A stretch of 64,000 nt of DNA. It comes from Dechloromonas sp. UBA6271. Its GTDB lineage: Bacteria; Pseudomonadota; Gammaproteobacteria; Burkholderiales; Rhodocyclaceae. The stretch covers positions 1 to 64,000 of the forward strand of contig DJUX01000015.1 of assembly GCA_002440665.1 (NCBI GenBank), given 5' to 3'. This document shows positions 1-9,386 of this stretch, one piece after another; position 1 is the first letter of the stretch; each line of letters starts with the position of its first letter. The position numbers and the translations under genes were made by a program. The notes under the pieces are model-generated. The model did no database searches. It had not been told where the DNA came from and worked only from the letters and a program-made list of their open reading frames with translations.

Positions 1-119
1 TCTGATTTCTTGCGTCTTCTTTATCCATGCAGCAGTGAACCAGAAAACCTGAAAATATTCAAATATTATCGGGCCGAATCAATAGCTAACATTTTTTGTA
101 ACGACAGTACGTTTTGGAG
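1..119. other. AT-rich intergenic edge
   Basis: This stretch is clearly more AT-rich than the flanking coding DNA and holds no open frame I can support. It lies just after the stop of ubiJ. In related bacteria ubiB commonly follows ubiJ, but no ubiB start is visible here. A possible minus-strand ATG near position 29 has no ribosome binding site and runs off the window. Confidence 0.4.
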
Positions 120-689
120 CTACAGCTTTGAAACCCGCTTCTCGAGACGTGCCAGATCATCACGCAGGCGATCGATCTCATTCCCGAAGTTGAGCAGGTC
201 GCGGGCCGATGTCACCAGCCCCGATTCCTCGGTTGCGTATTCGCCAACATTTGAACCCAGGCGCTGAGTTGCCGAACGATGCCAGTTGACCCCGTCAGCC
301 AGCAGGCGTGCCAGCCGGTGGGCGGGAATGTCGCCAATTACCCCGGCGAGATCTGCCTCGTAATCCCAGCGCAGGTTCCTGAAAACGAAAGCGAGAGTCT
401 CGGCGAAATTCGCGGCGCCGCTAAGGCGTGCCGAAGCGAACAAGGCGGCCGGCTCGGTAAGCAGCTTTACCGGGGCTTCGGGGCCGAACGAAATGGTTAC
501 CGTCGGGGCTTCTTCCGGCTTTGCTGCACGGAAAAGCCCGGTATCGTCCACCGTCATCACCAAATTGATAGGCCCACCCTCGATCTGTGCCGTCTGGCCG
601 CTGAAGGGGCGGAGCCGCTGGCGCGCCCAATCCTCCCTTTCGAGAAGATGATTCAGCAGGGGAACGACGATGGTACCGGGCGGCAGCAT
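120..689 (-). CDS. ubiJ: Ubiquinone biosynthesis accessory factor UbiJ
   Basis: This 189-aa protein has the layout of UbiJ: an SCP2-type lipid-binding domain in the first two thirds (roughly residues 15-115) and a C-terminal tail ending in a heptad-like segment (DRLRDDLARLEKRVSKL). UbiJ binds ubiquinone intermediates and organises the soluble Ubi hydroxylase/methylase complex. It directly follows the Tim44-like gene and lies two genes downstream of ubiE on the same strand, which is the expected context. The ATG at 689 abuts the upstream stop, suggesting translational coupling. The family call rests on domain layout and neighbourhood more than on a diagnostic motif. Confidence 0.8.
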   Translation of the reverse strand: MLPPGTIVVPLLNHLLEREDWARQRLRPFSGQTAQIEGGPINLVMTVDDTGLFRAAKPEEAPTVTISFGPEAPVKLLTEPAALFASARLSGAANFAETLAFVFRNLRWDYEADLAGVIGDIPAHRLARLLADGVNWHRSATQRLGSNVGEYATEESGLVTSARDLLNFGNEIDRLRDDLARLEKRVSKL

Positions 690-1573
690 CAGTTCAGCAG
701 TGGCTGTATGCCGGCGAGAACCCAGCCGCGGCTACCATCGGCGGGTTTGAGCAGGTCCCAGACTTCGTCGAACGGCTGCGCGGCAGCATTCTTTTCCTCG
801 CGGATCATGCCGCGAAAACGCACGCTGGCGATATGCTGGGCGGGTTCGCTGAGTACTTCGAGGAGTTCGGCATCAAGTGTCACGATGTCGGTGGCTTGCG
901 TCGCCCCTTGGCGGTCGGCGAAGTCCAGCCTGATCTCGGCAAACATTTCAGGCGTCGTGAATTCGCGGATGTCGTCGAGATTGCCGGCATCGTTGGCTGC
1001 CTGCAGGCGGATGAAGTTGAGCTTTGCTACGCGCAGGAAGCCATCCTGATCGAAGTCGGCGGGGATGGCGCGGTTGATCGCCGCTACGCTAGCCGGGGTG
1101 GACGATGTGCCGGAGGAAGAAAGCGCAATCGCATCTCCCGGCGGCCCCATGCTCGGGCCACCAATCCCGGCATACTGCATGGGTTCGCTCATTGGATCGC
1201 TTTCGAGTGGCCGCTTGCGGAAGAGCATTCCGAGCGCGAAGATCGCCGCAGCAACCACGATCAGTATCATCAGCAGGTCAGCCAATCCTTCGCCAAGGCC
1301 GAAGTGCGAGAGCAGGGCAGCGAGTCCGAGACCGGCGGCGAGTCCGGCCAGCGACCCCATCCAGTTGCTCCTTGGCGCCGGTACCGGCAGCGGATTGGCC
1401 GTCTGGGCGGCAACTGTCTGCGGGCTGGGTTGCGGCGCGGTCTGCTTCTGCGTCACCGACTCCCGCTGCATTCCTTTTGCGGCGCCACCACCAAGGCGTT
1501 TTGCCTCGGCATCCTGAACCGTCAGGCTAAGCGCGAACAACCCGGCGCACGCCATCAACAAGAATCTCTTCAT
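689..1573 (-). CDS. Tim44-like domain membrane protein
   Basis: The 294-aa product begins with a signal-like segment (MKRFLLMACAGLFALSLT) and a Gln/Pro/Ala-rich linker. A long glycine-rich hydrophobic stretch at about residues 72-120 probably forms one or two membrane passes. The C-terminal half (about 170-294) looks like the Tim44/MBA1-type fold, with the family-like pattern FxxxAKxNFIRLQ near its start. Bacterial members are anchored in the inner membrane and their role is unknown. It sits between ubiE and ubiJ on the same strand. No quinone-related catalytic motif is visible, so the link to ubiquinone synthesis is context only. Confidence 0.75.
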   Translation of the reverse strand: MKRFLLMACAGLFALSLTVQDAEAKRLGGGAAKGMQRESVTQKQTAPQPSPQTVAAQTANPLPVPAPRSNWMGSLAGLAAGLGLAALLSHFGLGEGLADLLMILIVVAAAIFALGMLFRKRPLESDPMSEPMQYAGIGGPSMGPPGDAIALSSSGTSSTPASVAAINRAIPADFDQDGFLRVAKLNFIRLQAANDAGNLDDIREFTTPEMFAEIRLDFADRQGATQATDIVTLDAELLEVLSEPAQHIASVRFRGMIREEKNAAAQPFDEVWDLLKPADGSRGWVLAGIQPLLN

Positions 1574-1585
1574 CAGTTCGCCGTT

Positions 1586-2323
1586 CTAGAACTTGAACCC
1601 GCGATGCAGGGCAACGACGCCCAGCGCCATATTGAAGTATTCAACTTTTTCGAGACCGGCCTGTTCCATCATCTGCTTGAGTTCCTCCTGACCCGGATGA
1701 ACCCGGATCGACTCGGACAGGTAGCGGTAGCTGTCCTCGTCCTGGGTGACCAGCTTGCCGACTCGCGGGATGACATGGAAGGAATAGAAGTCATAGGCCG
1801 GCGCCAGCGGCTTCCAGATCTGTGAAAACTCGAGGACAAGCAAGCGACCGCCGGGGCGTAGTACGCGATGCATTTCGGCCAGTGCCTTATCCTTGTGCGT
1901 CATGTTGCGCAGGCCGAAAGCGACGGTGACGCAATCGAACCAGTCGTCCGGGAAGGGCAATTTTTCCCCATCGCACTGCGCCGCCGGGACCATGTAGCCC
2001 TTGTCGAGCAAACGGTCCCGGCCACGTGCCAGCATGGCGTTGTTGATGTCGGTCAGCCAGACCTGCCCACTTTTGCCTACTTTTTTGGCGAAGGCCAGCG
2101 ACAGGTCGCCGGTTCCACCAGCCACGTCGAGCACTCGCGAGCCTTCGCGGACGCCGCTGCGCTGGATGGTGAAAGCCTTCCAAAGCCGGTGCATGCCGCC
2201 CGACATCAGGTCGTTCATCAGATCGTAGCGACTTGCGACGGAGTCGAAAACATCGGCGACGCGCCGTGCCTTCTCGCGTTCCTCGACGGTTTCGTAGCCG
2301 AAATGGGTAGTGTCGTTTTTCAT
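1586..2323 (-). CDS. ubiE: UbiE C-methyltransferase (ubiquinone/menaquinone)
   Basis: The 245-aa protein is a class I SAM-dependent methyltransferase of the UbiE/COQ5 family. It methylates 2-methoxy-6-polyprenyl-1,4-benzoquinol and demethylmenaquinol. Motif I (VLDVAGGTGDL) lies near residue 65. The UbiE signatures DVFDSVASRYDLMNDLMS at the N terminus and ALAEMHRVLRPGGRLLVLEFS further on are intact. Length matches the family (about 250 aa). It lies between a DUF971 gene and the Tim44-like gene, all on the minus strand and closely spaced, so co-transcription is likely. Confidence 0.97.
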   Translation of the reverse strand: MKNDTTHFGYETVEEREKARRVADVFDSVASRYDLMNDLMSGGMHRLWKAFTIQRSGVREGSRVLDVAGGTGDLSLAFAKKVGKSGQVWLTDINNAMLARGRDRLLDKGYMVPAAQCDGEKLPFPDDWFDCVTVAFGLRNMTHKDKALAEMHRVLRPGGRLLVLEFSQIWKPLAPAYDFYSFHVIPRVGKLVTQDEDSYRYLSESIRVHPGQEELKQMMEQAGLEKVEYFNMALGVVALHRGFKF

Positions 2324-2327
2324 GATT

Positions 2328-2747
2328 TCAATGGTGATGACCGCAACTGCCGCCGACCGGGCGCGATGTGGTGTCGATATCGCGGGATAGCCCCTGTCCT
2401 TCGATCTGCTTCAAGTATTCCTGCCACAGTTCGTCGTGATGCTTGCCCAGATTGTAGAGAAGGTCCCAGGAGTAGAGGCCGCTGTCGTGTCCATCCGAGA
2501 AGACGAAGCGGACGGCGTAGGTGCCGACCGGTTCGATACGCTCGATGTCTACGTTGCGCTTGCCGGTCTGCAGTGTTTCCTGGCCCGGGCCGTGACCACG
2601 GGCTTCCGCCGACGGGGTGTACACCCGCAGGTACTCGAAATCCAGTTTGAAGCGCTCACCGCTCTCGTAGGCGATCTCGAGCAAGCGTGATTTCTGATGC
2701 AGCTTGATTTCGCTCGGTATCGGCGTATCGCGTTCGATGCCTGCCAT
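2328..2747 (-). CDS. DUF971 family protein
   Basis: The 139-aa protein matches the DUF971 / gamma-butyrobetaine-hydroxylase N-terminal-like family: a small beta-rich fold with the conserved pattern YAVRFVFSDGHDSGLYSWDLLYNL near residues 77-100. In other proteins this fold accompanies iron or FeS chemistry. The C terminus ends in a short Cys/His tail (SCGHHH), a plausible metal ligand set. It ends 4 bp before ubiE begins, so it is probably the first gene of the ubiE operon. The exact function is unknown. Confidence 0.85.
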   Translation of the reverse strand: MAGIERDTPIPSEIKLHQKSRLLEIAYESGERFKLDFEYLRVYTPSAEARGHGPGQETLQTGKRNVDIERIEPVGTYAVRFVFSDGHDSGLYSWDLLYNLGKHHDELWQEYLKQIEGQGLSRDIDTTSRPVGGSCGHHH

Positions 2748-2808
2748 AAAGCCTCCATGGTAAGGGCGCTAGTTTAGCGCACTCGCCGCAATCAGGAGGC
2801 GAGATGCG

Positions 2809-4410
2809 TCAAAGTGGCTCGTAGCTGACGCGGTCGAAATCGACACCGCGCTGGCGGATGTGCTTCATGCGCAGCAGCCTTGATTTCCCGTCGACGTGTA
2901 CCTCCAGCCTAGCGCTCGCCTGGTACATGCCGCTTGGAATGACGATCGAACCCTCATCGTGTATGGCGGCGACCGGCGGCAACAAAAACCCGCGGACATA
3001 ACGATCCGCGTGGGCGGCGTGCGTCGGTGCATGCCGGACGCTGACTCCTTCTGGTATGCCGGGCAAAATGGAAACGCCGACCACCAGGCCGCCGCTACCT
3101 TCCTGCATCAGCCAGCTGGCCTGGCCGAGCAGGAAGCGCTCGCCGTCATGTGGGCAGACCGCGAGCAGCTGGCTGTGTGCGATCTTTTGTCCGGCATGGC
3201 TGCGGGCCAGTCGGAAACCGTTGGCCGAGTGGTTGATGACGGTCCATTCTTCGACCGGGAAATCGACTTTCGGCTTGATGCTCAGGGCCTGGCCTGGCGT
3301 CGCCTGGTTGCGGAAAGTGAACAGTTCTTCGAATTCGGCGCGCGAATAGGTATTTGCCGAGTCCGGCTGGATGAATTCCTCGCTACTACTGATGAAGAAG
3401 TGCATGGCGTCGAAACCCACGGTAACCCGCGCGGTGCCCTCCGAGGAAAAGCGGCGGAAGCGGCGCGGCGAGGCAGTCTGGGTCCACGGCCGCGAGAGAT
3501 GTTCGAGCAGCTGGATGACATGCCCCGAGGTTTCTTCGCCGAGGCCAAGCTGTGACGGGGTCATGCGCTGACGGAGCTGCGCCAGCATGTGGCTCAGTTG
3601 CAGGCCGAGGCGGCTGGTGTCGAGCCGGCGGGCGTCGGCGCCAATATTGTTGTCGGCGCTGGTCGGGTGGATGGGCTGATCCTTCATCAATTCGACGATG
3701 TAGGGCGGAACCTCATACTCGTCGTCTAGGCGATGCAATGAAACCAGCGGCGCCCACATGCCTGCCCAGCGGCGAATCAGGTTGAGGTCGCGGACGCTGT
3801 TGCTGTAGGGGCTGGCAACCTCGATCAGCAACAGAGTGACGTAGGCCGCGGCACAATGCGTCGCCTGCAGGTCGCTCTCCAGCGAATCATTGACCGGCGT
3901 GTAGACGATCCCCCACTGTTCGGCGGTTTCGTAGTAGCCGTGGAGGTCGTGCCAGATGCCGGCCGGCACCTCGCGCCGCGCCCGGAAGTGCTCGAGGATG
4001 AGCATGCCCGTGTAGTACAGACAGCGGTGCAGAATGGTCGCCACCAGGGTCGAGTATTGCGGATTGTCAGTCGCTGGCCCCTGCAGGCGCGCGCACAGCG
4101 CGTAGGCTTTGCCCATGCGTTGCCAGGCCGAAAGAACCTGCTGGAAAAAGCCGTCTTCATCGTCGGACAGAACGAGCGGCTTGTTGTGATAGCGCCGGGC
4201 CATCTCTTCCTCGACGAAGTGTATCGGCACCCGGGCCTGTTCGAGCAGCGCCAGCAAAATGCTCGACTCCGGAGGATTCTCGAGTAGCGCGTCGAGAAAT
4301 TTGATGAGCTGCTGCTCGGCCAGTGGCGGGTTGGTCAGCGGCAGCTGGGAAAGATAGTCTGCTCCGGTACGCAGGTCGAAAATCGACTGGGAGGAAGACG
4401 CCATGTTCAT
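2809..4410 (-). CDS. Uncharacterised 533-aa protein (paralogue at 50.6-52.1 kb)
   Basis: I do not recognise a named family. The N-terminal two thirds look all-helical with Leu/Ala-rich amphipathic segments; no signal peptide or membrane segment is seen. The C-terminal third looks beta-rich, with a PilZ-like feel (WTVINHSANGFRL, then SIVIPSGMYQASARLEV) and the ending RGVDFDRVSYEPL. The 512-aa protein at 50582-52120 shares this layout and a similar ending (ERGTDFVHYACKLP), so the two are probably distant paralogues. A regulatory role through a nucleotide-binding C-terminal domain is a guess. It lies between DUF971 and a HIT gene on the same strand. Confidence 0.6.
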   Translation of the reverse strand: MNMASSSQSIFDLRTGADYLSQLPLTNPPLAEQQLIKFLDALLENPPESSILLALLEQARVPIHFVEEEMARRYHNKPLVLSDDEDGFFQQVLSAWQRMGKAYALCARLQGPATDNPQYSTLVATILHRCLYYTGMLILEHFRARREVPAGIWHDLHGYYETAEQWGIVYTPVNDSLESDLQATHCAAAYVTLLLIEVASPYSNSVRDLNLIRRWAGMWAPLVSLHRLDDEYEVPPYIVELMKDQPIHPTSADNNIGADARRLDTSRLGLQLSHMLAQLRQRMTPSQLGLGEETSGHVIQLLEHLSRPWTQTASPRRFRRFSSEGTARVTVGFDAMHFFISSSEEFIQPDSANTYSRAEFEELFTFRNQATPGQALSIKPKVDFPVEEWTVINHSANGFRLARSHAGQKIAHSQLLAVCPHDGERFLLGQASWLMQEGSGGLVVGVSILPGIPEGVSVRHAPTHAAHADRYVRGFLLPPVAAIHDEGSIVIPSGMYQASARLEVHVDGKSRLLRMKHIRQRGVDFDRVSYEPL

Positions 4411-4415
4411 TTTGT

Positions 4416-4850
4416 TCAGCCTTGATATTGGTCAGGGTACAGTTGCTTGCATAGCGCCCGGCGCAGGGTGTCGTCAGCGACGACGGCACGTTGCCGGATG
4501 GCGTCGCGCTGGACGCTGCCCCAGACCGGCTCGGGAAAGTGGCGGTCATCATGCCAGCGCGGGATGACATGCCAGTGCAGATGCGGCGTCATGTTGCCGA
4601 AGCTGGCAAGGTTGATCTTGTCCGGTGCGAACAGGGTACGCACAACCTTTTCGACGGCGAAGACCACGTTCATCAGGCCTTGGCGCTCATCCGGATCAAG
4701 GTCGGTCATCTCGCGTACATGGGCGGTCCAGATGACCCGGCAGAAGCCCGGGTAGTGCGGATCATCGACGCGGACGACGCGATAGGCGGGTGATTCCCAG
4801 ATGATCGTCCCGCCCCTCGTGGCGCACAACTCGCAAATCTTGCCGTCCAT
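4416..4850 (-). CDS. HIT family hydrolase
   Basis: The 144-aa protein carries the histidine-triad active site HLHWHVIPRW at about residues 88-97, including the catalytic central histidine. This family hydrolyses or transfers nucleoside phosphates such as diadenosine polyphosphates. An N-terminal CELC pair could bind zinc, as in some HIT proteins. It is cytosolic, of usual family length, and ends 6 bp upstream of the 533-aa gene on the same strand. The substrate cannot be told from the sequence. Confidence 0.9.
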   Translation of the reverse strand: MDGKICELCATRGGTIIWESPAYRVVRVDDPHYPGFCRVIWTAHVREMTDLDPDERQGLMNVVFAVEKVVRTLFAPDKINLASFGNMTPHLHWHVIPRWHDDRHFPEPVWGSVQRDAIRQRAVVADDTLRRALCKQLYPDQYQG

Positions 4851-4936
4851 CCCCGTGTTCCCGATTCGCTAAAGCCGCAAGGATTGCACTTGCATAAAAA
4901 TACTGCAAGTGCTTCCTTGGCCGCTTGGCAGGCTGT

Positions 4937-4960
4937 TGCGGTCGACGGCAAAAATCAGAG
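4937..4960 (+). repeat. Dispersed TGCGGTCGAC motif, intergenic copy
   Basis: An exact TGCGGTCGAC core at 4937-4946 is followed after three bases by a CAAAAAT tract. It lies in the 104-bp gap between the FAD/FeS oxidoreductase and HIT genes. It is one of at least nine exact cores in the window (see findings). Confidence 0.6.
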
Positions 4961-7900
4961 CAATACGCGTTCGATACCGCCGGTATTGGCCTTGCCGACA
5001 TACTCTGCCATCCAGTTGTCGCCAAGCAGGTGCTTGGCCAGTTCGACGACGATGTAGTCCGCCTTGGTATCGGCATCGTCGTCGTAACGGGAAAGACCCT
5101 GCAGACACGCCGGGCACGAGGTGAGTATCTTGACGTCACCCTTGAAACCGTCGGCACGCAGTTTGGCGGCGCCCTTCTCGATTTCTTCCTGCTTGCGGAA
5201 CTTCACCTGGGTGGCGATATCCGGGCGCGAATAGGCGAAAGAGCCGGCATCTCCGCAGCAGCGGTCGGTCAGCGGCACTTCCTGGCCCATCAGCGCCTTG
5301 GTCACGGCGAGCGGGGCGTAGGCCTTCATCGGCGTGTGGCAGGGGTCGTGATACATGTAGCGCGTCCCTTCGACACCCTCCAGCTTGACGCCCTTTTCCA
5401 TCAGGTATTCGTGGATGTCGAGCAGGCGGCAGCCCGGGAAGATCTTCTCGAACTGGTATTTCTGCAGCTGATCCATGCAGGTGCCGCAGGAGACGATCAC
5501 CGTCTTGATGTCGAGATAGTTCAGCGTGTTGGCAACGCGGTGGAAGAGCACGCGGTTGTCGGTGGTGATCTTCTGGCCCTTGTCGTCGTCACCGGAAGCG
5601 TTCTGCGGATAGCCGCAGCACAGGTAGCCCGGCGGCAACACCGTGGTGGCGCCAACTTCGTAGAGCATCGCCTGCGTGGCCAGGCCGACCTGCGAGAACA
5701 GGCGCTCGGAACCGCAACCGGGGAAATAGAAGACGGCATCCGATTCATCCGTCGTCTTCCGCGGGTTGCGGATGACCGGGATGACCTTGTCGTCCTCGAT
5801 GTCGAGCAGGGCGCGCGAGGTGCGCTTGGGCAGGTTGCCAGGCATCGGTCGGTTGAGGAAATGGATGACCTGCGTCTTGACCGTCGGTGCGCCGACCGTT
5901 GCCGGCGGGTGGGCGCGGGTGTCCTGGACCAGGCCGACGGCCTTGGCCGCTTTGTGCGCCAGGCGCTGGGCTTTGAAGCCGAAGTCCATCATGCCGAAGC
6001 GCATCAGCTTGATCGTCGCCGGATCCTTGAGGTTCAGGTAGGTCATCGCCGCGAACGTACCGGGGCTGAAGCGCTTCTTCTCCTGCTTGCGCAGGAAGTT
6101 GCGCATGGCCACCGAAACATCGCCGAAATCGATGTCGACCGGGCACGGCTTCAGGCAGCGGTGGCAGACCGTGCAATGGTCGGCGACGTCGTTGAATTCG
6201 TCGAAATGCTTCAGCGAAATGCCGCGCCGGGTCTGCTCTTCGTAGAGAAAGGCCTCGACCAGCAGCGAGGTGGCGAGAATCTTGTTGCGCGGCGAGTAGA
6301 GCAGGTTGGCGCGCGGTACGTGGGTCGAGCACACCGGCTTGCATTTGCCGCAGCGCAGGCAGTCCTTGATCATGTCGGAAATCTTGCCGATTTCGGACTG
6401 CTCCATGATCAGCGACTCGGTGCCGAGCAGGCTGAACGACGGCGTGTAGGCATTCTCCATGTCGCCGCCGGGCATCAGCTTGCCCTTGTTGAAACGGCCT
6501 TCCGGATCGACCTTCTGCTTGTAGGCGCGGAAGGGCCCGATTTCCTCTTCCGACAGGAATTCCAGCTTGGTGATGCCGATGCCGTGCTCGCCGGAAATGA
6601 CGCCATCGAGGGAACGGGCCAGTTGCATGATGCGCGCGACGGCCTTGTTGCCGGTGTGCAGCATCTCGTAGTTGTCGGAATTGACCGGGATGTTGGTATG
6701 CACGTTGCCATCGCCGGCGTGCATGTGGAGCGCGACGAAGACGCGGCCCCGCAGCACTTCCTTGTGGATGGCCTCGATGCGCTCGACGATCGGCCGATAG
6801 ACGCCGCCGTCGAAAATCTTGATCAGGCGGGCGTGCAGTTCCTTCTTCCACGAAACGCGCACCGAATAATCCTGCAGGCGGTGGAAGAGCGTCGGGTTGT
6901 CGGCGCGATTGGTCAGCTCGCCGGCCTGCACGCCATAGGACAGGAAGCGCGATTCGGCTTCGGCCAGCGGCAGGTCGAGGTTGTCGAGCAGCCACTCCCA
7001 GCGCAGGCGGACCGCCGCGACGTAATCGAGCGCCGCCTGCCGGCGGTCGCCGATCAGCACGTCGGTTTCGAGCGTCGTGTCGCCGCGATACAGCGGCAGC
7101 TCGCCCTTGAGGAATTCACTGAGCGCGTCGCACAGGGCCAGCTTGTTCTGTGTCGATAGTTCTATGTTGATGCGTTCGATGCCGTCGCAGTAATCGCCCA
7201 TGCGTGGCAGCGGTATGACCACGTCTTCATTGAGCTTGAAGGCGTTGGTGTGACGCGAAATGGCGGCGGTGCGCGAACGGTCGAGCCAGAATTTCTTGCG
7301 TGTTTCGCCGTCGACCGCGATGAAGCCTTCGGCGCCACGCAGGTTGCACATGCGGACGACTTCGGAAGCGGCGGCCATCACCGCCTTTTCATCGTGGCCG
7401 ACGAGGTCGCCCATCAGTACCATCTTCGGCCGCCCGTGGCGCTTGGCCTTGGTCGCGTAACCAACGGCCTTCACATAGCGTTCGTCGAGGTGTTCGAGGC
7501 CGGCCAGTTGCACCCCCGCCGCATGCCCGACGCCACCCGGCTTGAAGTAGTCGGTGATCTCGACGATGGCCGGCACCGCCTCGCGCACTTGGCCGAAGAA
7601 TTCCAGACAGACGGTGCGCACGTGCGGCGGCATCTTGTGCAGCACCCAGCGCGCGGCGACGATGATGCCGTCGGTGCCTTCCTTCTGCACGCCCGGTATG
7701 CCGCCGAGGAATTTGTCGGTGACGTCCTTGCCGAGCCCGAGCTTGCGGCAGGCCGCGCCGGCGATGGTCAGCGTTTCCTCGCCAAGCAGCTTCTTGCCGC
7801 TCGGGTCGAAGCGCTTGAGGCGGAATTCGACCTTTTCCTGCTCGTGGATCTTGCCGTAGTTGTGGTTCAGGCGTTCGACTTCCAGCCAGTTGCCGTCCGG

Positions 7901-8830
7901 ATCGACCATCTTCCACCAGGCCAGATTGTCGAGCGCGGTGCCCCACAGCACGGCCTTCTTGCCGCCGGCGTTCATGGCGATGTTGCCGCCGATGCAGGAG
8001 GCGCTGGCCGAAGTCGGATCGACTGCAAAGACGCGGCCGGCCAGCGAGGCAGCTTCCGAGACACGCTCGGTAACGACGCCGGCACCGGTGCGTATCGTGG
8101 CATAAGGCGTGGTATGGCCGGGCAGCACGATCTCCTCGACCGTGCCGATGTCGATCAGTTTCTCGGTATTTATCACTGCCGAGTAAGGCGTCAGCGGTAC
8201 GGCGCCGCCGGTGTAGCCGGTACCGCCGCCACGCGGAATGATGGTCAGGCCGGCTTCGATGCAGCCGCGTACAAGATGGCCGATTTCTTCCTCGGTATCC
8301 GGATTGAGGACGACGAAGGGGTACTCGACGCGCCAGTCGGTGGCGTCCGTCACATGCGAAACGCGGGCCAGGCCATCGAAGGCGATATTGTCCTTGCGCG
8401 TGTGCTTGCCAAGAATCTTCAGCACCTTGCGCCGCAGATCAATGGTTTTGCCGAAGTGCTCGGCAAAGCGGTCGACGGCGACCCGCGCGGCCTCGACCAG
8501 GCGCTTGACCTTGGCCGAGCGTTCGGGATCCTCGCCTTCGCTGGTCTGGCGGCGTTTCTCGACTTCGCTCAGGCGATGGCGCAAGGCATTGACCAGCGCG
8601 TCGCGGCGCTCGCGGTTGTCCAGCAGGTCGTCTTCCAGGTACGGGTTGCGCTGCACGACCCAGATGTCGCCCAGCACCTCGTAGAGCATGCGCGCCGAAC
8701 GGCCGGTGACGCGCTCGGAGCGCAGTTCGTCGAGTACCGCCCAGTTGTCGGCGCCGAGCAGGCGGATGACGATCTCGCGATCGGAAAACGAGGTGTAGTT
8801 GTAGGGAATTTCGCGCAGGCGGGCAGTCAT
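4955..8830 (-). CDS. D-lactate-dehydrogenase-like FAD/FeS fusion oxidoreductase (DUF3683)
   Basis: A very large (1291 aa) multidomain oxidoreductase. In order: a DUF3683-type N-terminal region (about 1-150); an FAD-binding PCMH domain around 170-340 with PRGGGTGYTGG near 200; an FAD-oxidase C-terminal domain with HMHAGDGNVHTNIP; two 4Fe-4S motifs around 800-870 (CLRCGKCKPVC, CTVCHRCLKPCP); and CCG-type FeS/heterodisulfide-reductase domains with CCGYPQNASG and CCGDAGSFAYS. The domains resemble GlcD/Dld plus GlcF fused into one chain, so it probably oxidises a 2-hydroxyacid such as D-lactate and passes electrons to quinone. The substrate is inferred. It stands alone on the minus strand. Confidence 0.88.
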   Translation of the reverse strand: MTARLREIPYNYTSFSDREIVIRLLGADNWAVLDELRSERVTGRSARMLYEVLGDIWVVQRNPYLEDDLLDNRERRDALVNALRHRLSEVEKRRQTSEGEDPERSAKVKRLVEAARVAVDRFAEHFGKTIDLRRKVLKILGKHTRKDNIAFDGLARVSHVTDATDWRVEYPFVVLNPDTEEEIGHLVRGCIEAGLTIIPRGGGTGYTGGAVPLTPYSAVINTEKLIDIGTVEEIVLPGHTTPYATIRTGAGVVTERVSEAASLAGRVFAVDPTSASASCIGGNIAMNAGGKKAVLWGTALDNLAWWKMVDPDGNWLEVERLNHNYGKIHEQEKVEFRLKRFDPSGKKLLGEETLTIAGAACRKLGLGKDVTDKFLGGIPGVQKEGTDGIIVAARWVLHKMPPHVRTVCLEFFGQVREAVPAIVEITDYFKPGGVGHAAGVQLAGLEHLDERYVKAVGYATKAKRHGRPKMVLMGDLVGHDEKAVMAAASEVVRMCNLRGAEGFIAVDGETRKKFWLDRSRTAAISRHTNAFKLNEDVVIPLPRMGDYCDGIERINIELSTQNKLALCDALSEFLKGELPLYRGDTTLETDVLIGDRRQAALDYVAAVRLRWEWLLDNLDLPLAEAESRFLSYGVQAGELTNRADNPTLFHRLQDYSVRVSWKKELHARLIKIFDGGVYRPIVERIEAIHKEVLRGRVFVALHMHAGDGNVHTNIPVNSDNYEMLHTGNKAVARIMQLARSLDGVISGEHGIGITKLEFLSEEEIGPFRAYKQKVDPEGRFNKGKLMPGGDMENAYTPSFSLLGTESLIMEQSEIGKISDMIKDCLRCGKCKPVCSTHVPRANLLYSPRNKILATSLLVEAFLYEEQTRRGISLKHFDEFNDVADHCTVCHRCLKPCPVDIDFGDVSVAMRNFLRKQEKKRFSPGTFAAMTYLNLKDPATIKLMRFGMMDFGFKAQRLAHKAAKAVGLVQDTRAHPPATVGAPTVKTQVIHFLNRPMPGNLPKRTSRALLDIEDDKVIPVIRNPRKTTDESDAVFYFPGCGSERLFSQVGLATQAMLYEVGATTVLPPGYLCCGYPQNASGDDDKGQKITTDNRVLFHRVANTLNYLDIKTVIVSCGTCMDQLQKYQFEKIFPGCRLLDIHEYLMEKGVKLEGVEGTRYMYHDPCHTPMKAYAPLAVTKALMGQEVPLTDRCCGDAGSFAYSRPDIATQVKFRKQEEIEKGAAKLRADGFKGDVKILTSCPACLQGLSRYDDDADTKADYIVVELAKHLLGDNWMAEYVGKANTGGIERVLL

Positions 8831-8922
8831 GGGAGCGGCCGGAGGTCCGTCAAAAGGTGGATTTTAGCGTATTGCAGCGCAACACGCGGGCTCAGGTAGA
8901 CCGCCGGAAGCCGGCGAAGGTT

Positions 8923-9348
8923 TCATAGTCCGGTCGCCGCCTGCGCCACCAGCCAGTAACGCGCCAACTTGCCGATGGCCATGAAGGCGCAGCACGGCAG
9001 CCAGTGCAGGCGCAGCCAGCCCGCCGCCACGCACAGCGCGTCGCCGATCAGCGGCGTCCAGGCCAGCAGCAGCACCGGGCTGCCCCAGCGCTCGACCTTG
9101 TCCTTGTGGGGAATGCTTTCGAGGCGCTGCCACTTTGGCAGGACGCGGCCGCACCACCACGAAGTCATGCCGCCCGCCGTATTGCCCAGCGTCGCCAGCG
9201 CCAGCGCCGCCCACCGTTCGCCGGGATGCAACTGGAGAAACCCCCACAACAGGGCCTCGGAACCGCCGGGCAGGATGGTCGCCGAGAGAAAACTCGCCAC
9301 CAAAAGGCCCCACAAGCCGCTTTCCGCCGTGACGTTTAGCCACTCCAC
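8923..9348 (-). CDS. YqaA-like small membrane protein (DedA-related)
   Basis: The 141-aa protein has an N-terminal hydrophobic segment (GLWGLLVASFLSATILPGGSEALL), the signature GNTAGGMTSWWCGR near the middle and a C-terminal hydrophobic part, as in YqaA proteins, short relatives of the DedA/VTT family. The family lies in the inner membrane and may be involved in lipid transport; the role here is unknown. It is divergent from ilvA, with only 38 bp between the two start codons, so the promoters must overlap or lie within the coding regions. Confidence 0.8.
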   Translation of the reverse strand: MEWLNVTAESGLWGLLVASFLSATILPGGSEALLWGFLQLHPGERWAALALATLGNTAGGMTSWWCGRVLPKWQRLESIPHKDKVERWGSPVLLLAWTPLIGDALCVAAGWLRLHWLPCCAFMAIGKLARYWLVAQAATGL

Positions 9349-9386
9349 CCGTAGAATCTCCCTTTTGCCTTAATGAGTTGCGCGCA

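Noticed and set aside
4925..7159. 744-codon plus-strand open frame
   Set aside because: It is antisense to the DUF3683 oxidoreductase, whose cofactor motifs are intact; high GC third positions keep the opposite frame open.
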